From: Heracleum sosnowskyi
Taxonomy: Eukaryota; Streptophyta; Magnoliopsida; Apiales; Apiaceae
NCBI GenBank assembly: GCA_030848705.1
Contig: CM061238.1
Coordinates: 49,577,133 to 49,641,132 of the forward strand
DNA length: 64,000 bases
Direction: 5' to 3'
The stretch's first letter is position 1; every line of letters begins with the position of its first letter. Position numbers and translations under genes: made by a program. The notes below the pieces were generated by a model. That model was not told the origin of the DNA. It saw only the letters and a list, made by a program, of their open reading frames with translations, and did no database searches. This document shows, in pieces, positions 12,207 through 23,215 of this stretch.

Positions 12207-13445
12207 GCCTCTCTTTGATGTAGAGCAGCTAGGGTTTTTAAGAAAAACGTTTTTTTCAATTTCTTAACCCTAAAATAATACATCTTAATGTATTTATATG
12301 GAGAGAATTCTGGGCCTATACCTAATCTGATTGGGCTTCCAAAACCCAATCTGATTATTAGTAGTATTATTTATTATATTCGAATTATTATATAATTAAT
12401 CAAGTCCTACTTAATTAATCCAATAATTCAATAATAATAATAATTCAATTAAATTCGAAATTTAATTAATGCTCCGTTTAAAACATTCTTTATGTGTAAC
12501 CCTTTAGGTTATTATTACGTTGGCAATAATTTTAACATCTCATAATAAAATTATAAACAATGAGTGGCATCTAGTAATACATCACTGCTACCCAAGTAAT
12601 AATAATAATTGGTGATCCAATTAAACCTTTAATGAATAATGTTCCATGTAATATAATCCTTTTAACCTTATATTTTAGATTAAACTCGAGGCATGGTTTA
12701 TGTCATCCTCTTTAACATTTAATCCCGGTTTACTTGATCGATGAGTAGACTATTAAACAAATTACAATTTGAGCATGGCCATGCATTTCATAGTCTCACT
12801 CAATCAAGAGGCCAATAATATCACTCCTAAAATAGGAGGGTTAAATCCTATATCTATCATTCATATTTCTCATATGATTTATAATATACCCAATGTCCAC
12901 CTTTATCATTACCCGGTCAAAGGTAACTTTGAGTAGAATCAAAGTATATTAATTCTCATATAGAAATATAATGATTTCAAGTCTAAGGATCATTACACCA
13001 TTATCATTGTGAGAATTTCTTATGACACTTGATAACATTTACCATGAAGAATTCACATGGTGGGTCTATCCAGTGCCATGTTCTGCTAACATGCACTTAT
13101 GTCTTTGACTTTAGTATCACCAAACTTATAACCAATGAGATGTGGTCATCAGTCAACAAACATACTAGTCTTAATGCATTATTATTGTCCTCAAATAATA
13201 ATACTCGACTAGGGATCTTTTAGGATTATAAACACTACTCATATAATCTCATTTCTAAGTCACATACTTAGAGATATAGAATTCATGCTTATATTCCAAG
13301 GACATTTATTATTCTAATATGTATATCGCAGTTAATAAAGACATAATAAATAATTGAAAGAAAATCCATAGAACATATTTATTAATAATCAAAATGTCTT
13401 CCCTAAGAACATTATAGTATTGTCTCTAGGGCACAAGCACTAACA
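11905..13445 (-). repeat. 5' LTR of copia F2
   Basis: 1541 bp, TG..CA on the minus strand. On its right it sits in the LTR of element C: the same C sequence is uninterrupted at 22430-22460, which fixes the insertion point and gives the expected duplication caatc at 13446-13450. The partner duplication is missing on the left side of F. Confidence 0.87.
12176..12205 (+). repeat. (CT)n microsatellite
   Basis: About fifteen CT units, reading as GA on the element's own strand. It is absent at the equivalent place in the other F LTR. Confidence 0.95.
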
Positions 13446-14226
13446 CAATCTTCATTTGATACTGAGCAGTTGAAGCTCTTTTACAATTATTATTTCTTGA
13501 CATTGTGCATTATCTTATTGACCATGTTATTGCTTATACCTTGTGATAGAATTGGCATGTTTTTAAATAGGACCAGTAATGGTCGGGCCATACTTATGGT
13601 AGGAATAATTAAGGCCCAGATTGGCCTAGGATCCAGTAGAGGACTTTGCTATAAGCAAGTCCAGGGTTGTTGCGTGACTGATCAGCAGCACAACCTTTGT
13701 ATTTGAAAAATGTAGTAGTCCAATTCTAATTCCTCTTTCTTCATTAAAGATTGTTAAAAGCATATGTTTGACTTGTGTATTGTTGATTCAGATAATTGAA
13801 TTCTTTCCCTTCATTATAGAACTGTGATTGATACATATATCATGATTGCTGAGCACATGTGGCTCATACTTGTTTTGTTTCTAACCCTATTCCAGTGAAG
13901 CGAGAGAATGAGCAGACACAACGCTAGTGACAGTTCTCCCGATGCTAGGATACCACCCCGAGTGATTGTCATTGGACGGGTAGTTGTTTTACTTGGAAGT
14001 TAGACTAGATGTCTAGCTTTGTATATTAAGTGTGTAATAACTCTGAAAACTGGTTTGTAATAATTATGACTTAGAAGCTTGTTTCATACCATAATGTGGA
14101 TGCAGTCTTGGATAAGGGGTCATTTATGTCATTATATATTATGCATGTGTTATATTCAGGTTTATATTGTGTTCCGTTGGTCGGGTGACTCCCCAAATCT
14201 GTACCCCGGGTTTGGAGGTCGTCACA
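13446..14226 (+). repeat. Truncated 5' LTR of C
   Basis: Corresponds to 22435-23215 of the 3' LTR, ending in a terminus of the GTCACA type. The missing 5' portion includes the promoter TATA box, so this copy could not start transcription normally. Confidence 0.88.
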
Positions 14227-14229
14227 GGT

Positions 14230-14241
14230 TGGTATCAGAGC
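14230..14241 (+). other. Primer-binding site of C
   Basis: TGGTATCAGAGC, a full match to the 3' end expected for initiator tRNA-Met, three bases after the LTR end. Confidence 0.93.
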
Positions 14242-14265
14242 AACATGTTATGGCATTTGAAACAA

Positions 14266-14375
14266 GTTAGGATTTAGGGTCCAGGATAACATAGAGGGTT
14301 CGGAATTCACCTAATGGTCATAGAAGGTCGATTAGAGATATTATGTGTAGTAATCGAGTATGGTTATAATTGCAG
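14266..14375 (+). other. Candidate 110-nt intron before the pre-gag ORF
   Basis: Starts CAA|GTTAGG and ends TATAATTGCAG|CC. Removing it would join an ATG at 14245, seven codons in frame, to the pre-gag ORF, which otherwise begins after a TAA with no start codon. Element B has the same donor and acceptor (33768-33873, 106 nt). This is inference from splice consensus and frame only. Confidence 0.45.
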
Positions 14376-14915
14376 CCACCTAGCTCTAGTTCCGATTCAG
14401 ATCCATCAGAGCACCCGATAGAGGAGAGACCTGTACCAGATATGAGAGCAGGACCGTCGCGACCGACACTACCTCAGTCTGGACCTATAGTGGTCAGGAG
14501 AGATCCTATACCTTGTCCCGTTCCACTTCGACGCATACCCGTAGCACCGCGATCTCAGGCTTCAGTTTCCGAACCTTTGTTCCAGATCTCTGAGCCACCG
14601 GTTACACATCACCGTTATCAGAGGATGAGAGAGGAGAGGGATTACTTTCGTAGACAGGTATTAGAGATGCGTGGGATGCGTACAGCGGAGGCAGGTGTAG
14701 CCAGAGATAGAGATAGATTCAGACATCAGATAGGAGAGACACGGATGAGACTCAGGGTTGTGAGGATATTGGTAGAGACGAGGTTGCATGGACTAGCTAC
14801 TAGTAGAGAGGGAGAGACTGTAGCAGGGATGAGAGAGATTTTGGACTTTGTGATGAGGGAGATTGGGGAGATTTCCGGACCAGCACTATGGGAGACTAGA
14901 GATGATGATCCATGA
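14370..14915 (+). CDS. Pre-gag small protein of C
   Basis: An open frame of about 180 codons between primer site and gag. The frame opens right after a TAA at 14367-14369 and shows no ATG near its start, so entry by splicing at 14374/14375 is likely (see the candidate intron). The N-terminal part is rich in Ser, Pro and acidic residues; the second half is charged and likely coiled-coil (about residues 80-150: repeated RERDYFRRQ- and RDRFRHQ-like heptads), ending near a Gly-Pro stretch. A homologous ORF lies in B (33868-34419) and a positional relative in A (29761-30424). I do not recognise a catalytic domain and assign no function. Confidence 0.65.
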   Translation: MQPPSSSSDSDPSEHPIEERPVPDMRAGPSRPTLPQSGPIVVRRDPIPCPVPLRRIPVAPRSQASVSEPLFQISEPPVTHHRYQRMREERDYFRRQVLEMRGMRTAEAGVARDRDRFRHQIGETRMRLRVVRILVETRLHGLATSREGETVAGMREILDFVMREIGEISGPALWETRDDDP

Positions 14916-15316
14916 CCCGGTAGAGACGAGGTTGGATATTATGTGGATTCCAGTCAGATAGTACATAGATGCATAGTATAGTACCAGCAGTGCACCAGGC
15001 TTATAGTATCGCCTTGGATTGTTGTTGTATTTTGTTGTACTGTTGATCGGCAGTTGTAGTTCAGCTATGACACACTTTACTTTTGAAAGCTTTCTGCGCT
15101 TGTATCGAATCTATGTATATATTTATGATAATCATCCTTTGTAGAACTATTGTTATTCTCTTGTTATTCATCTTCACTATTGTAATTGTTATTCTACTTG
15201 TGCAACGAGTGTACCCTTACGCCGTTGAAAATCCGTAAATCATGGTTCTACCAATTGTGTTCTTTTCTCTTCTATTTATGAATTATTAAATCAGTTATTG
15301 TTTGTTCATCAGCAAT
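14916..15316 (+). other. Spacer with candidate gag splice acceptor
   Basis: About 400 bases without an ORF. It ends in a T-rich run and TTCATCAG, with the gag ATG four bases further on; B and A have the same CATCAG-N4-ATG arrangement. Confidence 0.5.
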
Positions 15317-16480
15317 ATGCCTCCTAGACGAAATACCAGTTCGAATAGTTCAGCTAACCAAGAAGGTCAACAGAATACACCCCCAACGGGTCATTTAGAT
15401 CCGGTTGTAATACAGCTTTTGAACACCCTCACTCAACAAACTACTGCTCTAGCTCAACAACAACAACAGATCCAACAGCAGTTACTACAACAATAGCAAC
15501 AGCAGCATCAGCAGCAACATCAGCATCACCAACAGTCGCACCAGCAGGTAGTACCCGTGGATACGTTTAAATCCTTTCAAGCAGCAAAACCTCCATAATT
15601 CAAAGGATTTGCTGATCCAGTTGAGGCAAAGGCATGGTTGAAGGAAATGGAGAAAGCTTTTACGTTGATAGAGGTAACGGGAGAAAGGAAAACTGAGTAT
15701 GCTAGTTATTTTCTGAAAAATGAGGAAAGTTATTGGTGGGAAACTAGTAAGGCTTTAGAACCTGAAGGATTAATTACGTGGGAGAGATTTATAGAATTGT
15801 TTTTAGAGAAGTATTTTCCTGACTTTATGCGAGATCAAATGGAGTTGAAATTTTTAGAATTGAAGCAAGGTAGTATAATTGTTTCGCAGTACGAGACCAA
15901 GTTTACCGAGTTGGCTAGGTTTGTTCCGACATACGTTGATACGGAGAAGAAGAAGGCCAAGAGGTTCCAACAGGGGCTGAGGTCATGGATTCGTAGTAAG
16001 TTAGCAGTTTTGGAATTAGATACATATGCAGCCGTGGTACAGAAGGCAATGATTGCGGAAGGAGAAAGTGATTCATACATGAGGGAGAAAGAGAATAAGA
16101 AAAGAAAGTTAGGGACATCTGATAAGGTCCAGTCACCGGGAGATATTCAGAACCATCCAAACAAGAAGCCAGGATTCCAGCCGAGCAGAGGTACAACTTT
16201 CAAGAAACCAGACACCGGAAATGCATGACCAATCTATCGTCCACCAAACAATAATCAGCAAGTAGTTTCCAGACCTCCACTGCCAGAATACAAGACATGC
16301 GGGAAAAGACATCCAGGCATATGCCACAGATTGAGTATCACATGTTTTAAGTGTAACCAGAAGGGGCATTATGCTAGGGATTGCAAGATGGGTATCGTGT
16401 GCCATCGATGTAAGAGACCAGGCCACATGATCAAGGATTGTAGAGCGCCAGCACCCGTGAACAACATGATTCGAGCTACA
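15317..16480 (+). pseudogene. Gag of C, with stops
   Basis: Starts MPPRRNTSSNSS at 15317. An N-terminal Gln/His repeat tract (about 15450-15550) is broken by TAG at 15494-15496, and a second stop lies near 15597 where B reads glutamate. The capsid-like region is open from 15638 (WLKEMEKAF, ESYWWE, FLEKYFP) to TGA at 16226-16228. Two zinc knuckles follow: CFKCNQKGHYARDC (about 16342-16383) and CHRCKRPGHMIKDC (about 16399-16440). Gag forms the particle that packages the element RNA in the cytoplasm. With at least three stops this copy is inactive. Confidence 0.85.
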
Positions 16481-19400
16481 GAGGCACCTCCAGCTGTTGA
16501 TGTTCAGCCGTTATCCAGAACCTATAATATGTCAATGAGGGAAGCAGTGAGAGACTCCGATGTGGTGGCAGGTACACTTCTAATAAATTCTGTTAATGCT
16601 AAAGTGCTAATAGATTCAGGAGCTACTAAGTCATTTATTTCGGAAACGTTGCTCGTAAATTGAATTGTTTAATGGAACCCTTAAATGGAGTGTTGAGTGT
16701 AGAAATAGCTAACCAGGATCGTATACCGGTCAGCTCGTATTGTCCCCGTTGTGAAATTGAGATTTTAGGGAGTCGTTTTTATGCTGATTTATTACCTTTC
16801 AAGTTGGGAGAATTTGATGTTATTTTAGGAATGGATTGGTTAACTGATTATGATGCGCGTATTGATTGTAAGGATAAGAGGGTTACTTTAGTTACCCCAG
16901 AAAAGAAAGAAGTGATATTTAAAAGAGAGAAACAAACGAAGAAATTTTTGTCAATGATTCAGACTAAGAGATTATTAAAACAAGGATGTGAGGCTTATCT
17001 CGCATATGTGATAGATACAGAGAAGGAAGTTTCTAAGATAGAAGATCTTCCAGTCGTGAGTGAGTTTCCAGATGTTTTTCCAGAAGAGTTACCAGGACTA
17101 CCTCCGGATAGAGAGATTGAGTTCGCGATAGACTTAACACCAGGCGCGGAACTAGTATCCAAAGCACCATATAGAATGGCACCAGTGGAGATGAAGGAGT
17201 TAGCTAAGCAATTGCAGGAATTGTTAGACAAAGGAATTATCAGACCTAGCGTTTCACCGTGGGGAGTACCGGTGTTGTTTGTCAAAAAGAAGGATGGGAG
17301 TATGAGACTATATATAGATTATCAGGAGTTAAACAAACTAACCATCAAGAACAAGTATCCATTGCCCAGAATAGATGATCTGTTTGACCAGTTGGAAGGA
17401 GCGGTTCATTTTTCTAAGATTGATCTACGATCAGGATATCACCAATTGAAGGTTATACCAGACGAGATACCGAAGACAGCTTTTCGAACAAGGTATGGAC
17501 ATTATGAGTTTTTAGTAATGGCGTTTGGATTGACGAATGCACCAGCAGCTTTTATGGATTTAATGAACATGATTTTTAAGAAGTATTTGGATGAGTTTGT
17601 AGTGGTATTCATCGATGATATTTTGATATATTCTAAGACGGAAGAAGAACATGCGAATCACTTGTGGATTGTGTTGGAGATTTTAAGATAAGAAGAACTA
17701 TACGCAAAGTTTTCAAAGTGTGAATTCTGGTGAAGGGAAGTTCATTTCCTAGGGCACGTGGTAAGTAGTGAAGGCATCAAAGTAGATCCAGCCAAGATTC
17801 AAGCAGTGAAATATTGGGAAAGACCAAGGACACCAACTGAAGTTACAAGTTTCTTGGGATTAGACGGATATTATCGGAGATTTGTACAGGATTTTGCAAA
17901 GATAGCTACTCCAATGACCAAGCTGACAAGGAAAAGCGAACGATTCATATGGAACGACAAATGCGAAGAGAGTTTCCAAGAGTTAAAGAAAAGATTAACT
18001 ACGGCACCAGTGTTAATGCTACCAGACGATCAAGGTCAATTTGTAATCTATAGTGATGCGTCTTACAAAGGATTGGGTTGTGTATTTATGCAACATGACA
18101 AAGTAATTGCTTATGCGTCGAGACAATTGAGACCTCACGAACAGAAATATCCTACACATGATTTGGAATTAGCAGCGATCGTATTTGCACTGAAAATATG
18201 GAGACATTACTTGTACGGAGAGAGATGTGAAATTTACACCGATCACAAAAGTCTGAAGTATATCTTTACTCAGAAGGAGCTGAACATGAGGCAGAGAAGA
18301 TGGTTGGAACTAATCAAGGATTGCGACGTTTCTATAAATTATCACCCCGGCAAGGCAAACGTGGTAGCAGATGCATTGAGCAGAAAAGAAAGATTGAATA
18401 TGCTGACGATGACCAAAGAATTGTATAGAGAGTTTGAAAAGTTAGAGATAGAAGTACGTTTTTCGAAGGACGTGACAGAAATGATTTACGCCATAACGTT
18501 TCAACCTGAATTGTTGGAAAAGATACGGAAATACCAAGAGCAAGTCATGAACGACAATGAAAATAGTTTAACAGGCGAGGAAATATGTAGCCAACTGGAC
18601 GACAAAGGAATCTTAAGGTTTGCTTCTCGAATATGGGTACCTAATGTAGCAGAATTAAAGAGTGAAATTTTGCACGAAACGCATAACTCGAAGTATTCAA
18701 TTCATCCTGGAAGCACGAAGATGTATCGAGATCTTAAAATGAACTTTTGGTGGCCAGATATGAAAAGAGAATTTGTTGAATGGGTGAGTAAATGTTTTAC
18801 ATGTCAAAGGGTCAAGGCGGAACGTCAAAGACCAAGTGGATTACTGCAGCCGTTAGAAATTCCTGAGTGGAAATGGGAACACATCGCAATGGACTTTGTG
18901 GTAGGATTGCCTAGAACGAAGACTAACCATGATGCTATTTGGGTTATTGTAGATCGATTGACGAAATCCGCACATTTTCTTCATATTAACGAGAGATTCT
19001 TGCTGGATAAGTTAGTTCGTTTATATGTTAAGGAAATCGTGGTACGGCATGGAGTTCCAGTGTCAATAGTATATGATCGAGACCCTCGATTCAACTCAAG
19101 ATTCTGGAAAAGTTTTCAAGAATGTTTAGGCACCGAATTGAGAATGATTACGGCTTATCACCCGCAGACAGACGGTCAAAGTGAAAGGACAATTCAAACC
19201 ATCGAAGACATGCTTAGAACGTGTGCACTTGATTTTAAAGGTAATCGGGATGATCATCTACCCTTAGTAGAATTCTCATATAATAATAGTTTTCACGCGA
19301 GTATCGGGATGCCACCTTACGAAGCTCTATATGGACGAAAGTGTCGATCTCCAGTATATTGGGAAGAAGTTGGTGAACGGAAAGTGATAGGACCAGAATT

Positions 19401-19930
19401 AGTACAGCAGACAAAAGAAGTGATTGAATTGATTCAGAAAAGGTTGATAACAGCTCAGAACCGGTAGAAGAAATATACTGACCTAGAAAGAAAGGATATG
19501 GGATTCGAAGTCGGAGAACAAGTGTTACTAAAAGTTTCACCATGGAAAGGATTAGTTAGGTTTGGAAAGAAAGGGAAATTGAGTCCGAGATACGTTGGAC
19601 CATTTGAGATTTTGAAGCAAATTGGGAAAGTAGCTTACGAGTTAGCATTACCCCCCGCATATGTAGCACGTTCATAATGTGTTTCACGTATCCATGCTTA
19701 AGAAGTATCGACCAGATTCGAACCATGTAATAGAGTATGAACCCATAGAGGTCCAGTCAGATTTATCTTATGTAGAGCGACCAATTCAGATATTGGATCG
19801 TAAGGAAAAAGTATTAAGAAATAAGACTGTAGTGATAGTAAGATTTTTGTGGAGGAATCCTAAGGTGGAAGAGTCTACCTAGGAGTTAGAGAGTGAGATG
19901 TTAGAGAAGTATCCCCAGTTGTTTCCTTGA
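16481..19930 (+). pseudogene. Chromovirus pol of C (PR-RT-RH-IN-chromodomain)
   Basis: Protease active site LIDSGATKSFIS near 16609-16645, followed by a one-base loss that changes frame at about 16648. RT runs 17170-17760 with FIDD at about 17611. Stops occur at 17689-17691 and about 17732. RNase H keeps YSDAS (18052), DLELAA and YTDHKS. Integrase has an HHCC-type start (HETHNSKYSIH.. CFTCQ) and the core from 18890 with DFV, DRDPRF and the late E region. TAG at 19465-19467 and a frame change in a C run near 19652 precede the chromodomain (about 19780-19930; ILDRKEKVLRNK, FLWRNPKVEEST), whose tryptophan is TAG at 19880-19882. Chromodomains of this group are thought to steer integration to heterochromatin. 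Confidence 0.87.
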
Positions 19931-19956
19931 CCTGATTCTGAGGACAGAATCCTATT

Positions 19957-19969
19957 AAGGGGGGAAGGA
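19957..19969 (+). other. Polypurine tract of C
   Basis: AAGGGGGGAAGGA, directly before the LTR start at 19970. Confidence 0.9.
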
Positions 19970-22900
19970 TGAAAGATCCGTGAACTTTAATCATAATATA
20001 AATTGTATTATATGTGTAGAATACTTATTATGAAGTATTTTGAGTTATAATGATAAGGATTGTTAAGTGTTTATGTGTAAATTGGTGTGTCGAAAGCCCC
20101 GTTCAAATATTTTGTCATTTGAAAATATCTTCAATTTTGAGCCCCGTTTTGATAATTCAAGGGCCCCGTTGAAATTTTGTTCATCATTATTATTCCTTCG
20201 TCATTCGTGTTCGAATCATTATCGGAGGATTTCTTTGTATTATTACATCCCTTATTATCCGATATGATCAATAGTATTTGTTTCATTCAAAGGAAGAAAA
20301 ATTATTCTAAACCCTAACCCTAATTTTTCTAGGGTAATTGATATATCGTCCATATCAATAAATACATCTGTTATAGCCCCAGTATTCTTGAGCATTAGTT
20401 ATATAAATGATATGTATTGATTTGGATAACTATCAGTCTTTTTGGATAGTTATCACCTCGTAAAACGTGTATTTTACATTATTAGGGTTTTAAAGCGAAC
20501 CAGTGGATCAATATCGATCCAAAAATGTCGTTTAGGGTATTATTTTCCACTAAGTATAAAAAGGAGAATCGTACATTATCCTTCATACAATCCGTATTAA
20601 AAATACAGAAAAATATAAAATTCCCGAACCGTGTTCTTCGTGTTCTTGAAAATCAAAATCAAATTCGAAGGTGTTATTGAAATCCAAATTCAAAGTTCAA
20701 GTACTCAAATCAAAGATCTTGAGCTCTAGTTTCAGAATCTTCAAACCTCATCATCATCTGGTAATTTTTCGATTTTATATCAATTTTTCAAATTTCGAAT
20801 TAAAATAAGGGTTTATATTCGAATTGGGGATTTTCATTCTGTTGATTCTCCGTTCAATTGATTGCTTCCAACATGTTCCTAGGGTTCTAATTAGTAGGAA
20901 TTCATGCTTTAATTTCATGTTTATGTTCAATTTGTTCGGGTTTGATTTTCGGGTTTTGACCCGAATTCTTCTTTTTAATAGTCCGTTCTTGTTATTGATC
21001 TGACATGATTTTGGATATAGGGCTTTCATTGTATGTGTTCTTAGCTTCATTTTAACATAAAGAACGTAGAGTTTCATTTACGATTTTATTAGATCGGAAA
21101 ATTTGTTTAAGGTCGCCGGAAAATAGTCAGGTTTTTGATTCCTGTGATGTTTTTGGTTTGTTTTTTATCGGAATGTATTGGTATGGTTATAAGGAACGTT
21201 TTGGTATAAAAAGCCCCAAATTTTGTTCAGTTTTCAGGTTGCCGGAATCTGGGTTTGGTCGCCGGATTCTGGAAAATTCTGGGTTGTTCTTGGTGACCTG
21301 TTTGTGTTCTTCCCGACCCGTTAACCCGTTTTCTTGACCCGGTTTCAATCTTCGAAACCCTAAAATATTTTCAGAAAACTGTTTTTGAATTTTATTTTTA
21401 AATTTAATTCGAAAATAGTTTAAAATCTTTTAAAATTCATATTTTTATTTTAAAAATATATTTTTAATTTCAGAAAATTCTGAAAAATTATAGTTATTAT
21501 TTTAAATTCGAAAATTGATTAAACTTAATTATTTTAATTAATAATTAATTTAATTTAATTAATTGATTAATTCTTTTAATCAGTTAATTCTTAAAAATTA
21601 ATTAGTAATTAGATTTAATTAATTTAAAATTCAGTTTATTTATTTTCATGCCTGATTTATTATTTAAAAATAGTTTGAGAATTTAAATAGTGTCAATTAA
21701 TTTTTATTAATTGATTTAATTGACTTTAAATACTTATATTGGGATTAAAAATTTGATTTTTGATTTAAAAATTATTTGTGACTTATTTAAATTCGAATAA
21801 GTTTCGTGTGATGTTTTAAAAATGTTTATAAGTACTATATGGTTCGTATGAGTTGTGTAATGTGTTTTATAGTCCGTAGATGCCTGTACGAGGGCTAGTG
21901 TCTGAGTTTTAAATACCGTAAATTAGACCGGACGTCCGATACGTAACCGATTACTAGTTTAAAATGTGTTAGACTTACTGTGATGAGTTGTTTATATTAT
22001 AGAATCGAGTTCCCGGAGCAAGGGAAAGGGGAAAGTTGAGTGATCAAAGTAGAACCGATAGTGACGTAGACCAAGCAAGTATCTGTGCCTTTATTTGTGA
22101 TAAATTGTTATTGTCTTCAATACTTACATGTTATTACCCCAGAACAATTCAGATTATCAATCCTTACCCGTACTTGGGCAACTGATTCCATTTTCGTAAA
22201 TTTTCTCAACTCTTTGATTTGATCCGCACCGGAAACCCTTATTTCCAAATTCATCTGATTTTGTCTACAACCATTGATTGTTGATTATCACCATTTGAAT
22301 ATTGCTTACAACCATTGATTGTTTGATTTCTATCATTGACTATTGATTACAGTCATTGATTACTGATTACAACTACTGATTACCTTCTTGAACAAGTACA
22401 GTGTACCGTTGAAATTATTCCATGATTATATTCTCAATCTTCATTTGATACTGAGCAGTTGAAGCTCTTTTGCAATTATTATATCTTGACATTATGCATT
22501 ATCTTATTGAGCATGTTATTTCTTATACCTTGTGATAGAATTGACATGTTTTTAAATAGGACCAGTAATGGTCGGGCCATACCTATGGTCGGAATAATTA
22601 AGGCCCAGATTGGCCTAGAATCCAGTAGAGGACTTTACTATAAGAAAGTCCGGGGTTGTTGCGTGACTGATCAGCAGCACAACCTTTGTATTTGAAAAAT
22701 GTAGAAGTCAAATTCGAATTCTTCTTTCTTCATTAAAGATTGTTAAAAGCATATGTTTGACTTGTGTATTGTTGATTCAGATAATTGAATTCTTTCCTTT
22801 CATTATAGAACTATGATTGATACATATATCATGCTTGCTGAGCACATGTGGCTAATACTTGTTTTGTTTCTAACCCTATTCCAGTGAAGCGAGAGAATGA

Positions 22901-23215
22901 GCAGACACAACGCTAGTGACAGTTCTCCCGATGCTAGGAGACCACCTCGAGTGATTGTCATTGGACGGGTAGTTGTTTTAGTTGGAAGTTAGACTAGATG
23001 TCTAGCTTTGTATATTAAGTGTGTAATAACTCTGAAAACTGGTTTGTAATAATTATGACTTAGAAGCTTGTTTCATGCCATAATCTGGATGCGGTCTTGG
23101 ATAAGGGGTAATTTATGTCATTATATATTATGCATGTGTTATATTCAGGTTTATATTGTGTTCCGTTGGTCAGGTGACTCCCCAAATCTGTACCCCGGGT
23201 TTGGAGGGCGTCACA
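19970..23215 (+). repeat. 3' LTR of C
   Basis: 3246 bp from TGAAAGATCCGTG to the GTCACA terminus. It starts TGAAA where B starts TGTAA. Its TATA box is about 585 bases in, so R plus U5 is unusually long (about 2.6 kb). The middle (21360-21800) is very A/T-rich. It is followed by aaagg and element D. Confidence 0.9.
20555..20563 (+). promoter_or_regulatory. LTR TATA box of C
   Basis: TATAAAAAG, conserved at the same relative place in both LTRs of B. Transcription would be expected to start some 30 bases downstream. Confidence 0.6.

Larger units (their letters stand above)
3923..13445 (-). mobile_element. Element F: chimeric minus-strand Ty1/copia
   Basis: On the minus strand the order is LTR (13445-11905), primer site, leader, partial gag, leader block again, gag, pol, polypurine tract, LTR (5478-3923). 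Both LTRs begin TGTTAG and end CTTCA, but they differ at many positions and by indels. The flanks do not match (cgagg on the left, caatc on the right), and left and right neighbours are different gypsy elements. I infer two related insertions, F1 (left) and F2 (right), joined by recombination near 9710. Coding parts are decayed. I do not assign a copia lineage. Confidence 0.8.
13446..23215 (+). mobile_element. Element C: Tekay-like chromovirus (Ty3/gypsy)
   Basis: Order: truncated 5' LTR, primer site, pre-gag ORF, gag, protease, RT, RNase H, integrase with chromodomain, polypurine tract, 3' LTR. The Tekay/Del assignment rests on the domain order, the chromodomain after integrase and the RT box FIDD. 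About 2.46 kb of the 5' LTR is missing where F adjoins. The remaining 5' LTR is about 95 percent identical to the 3' LTR tail by eye. On the right it lies in the gag of D, with flank aaagg, which is also what the uninterrupted relative E has at this place. Confidence 0.88.

Noticed and set aside
12047..12349. Minus-strand ORF with an Arg-Glu repeat
   Set aside because: The repeat is the translated CT/GA microsatellite in the LTR of F2.
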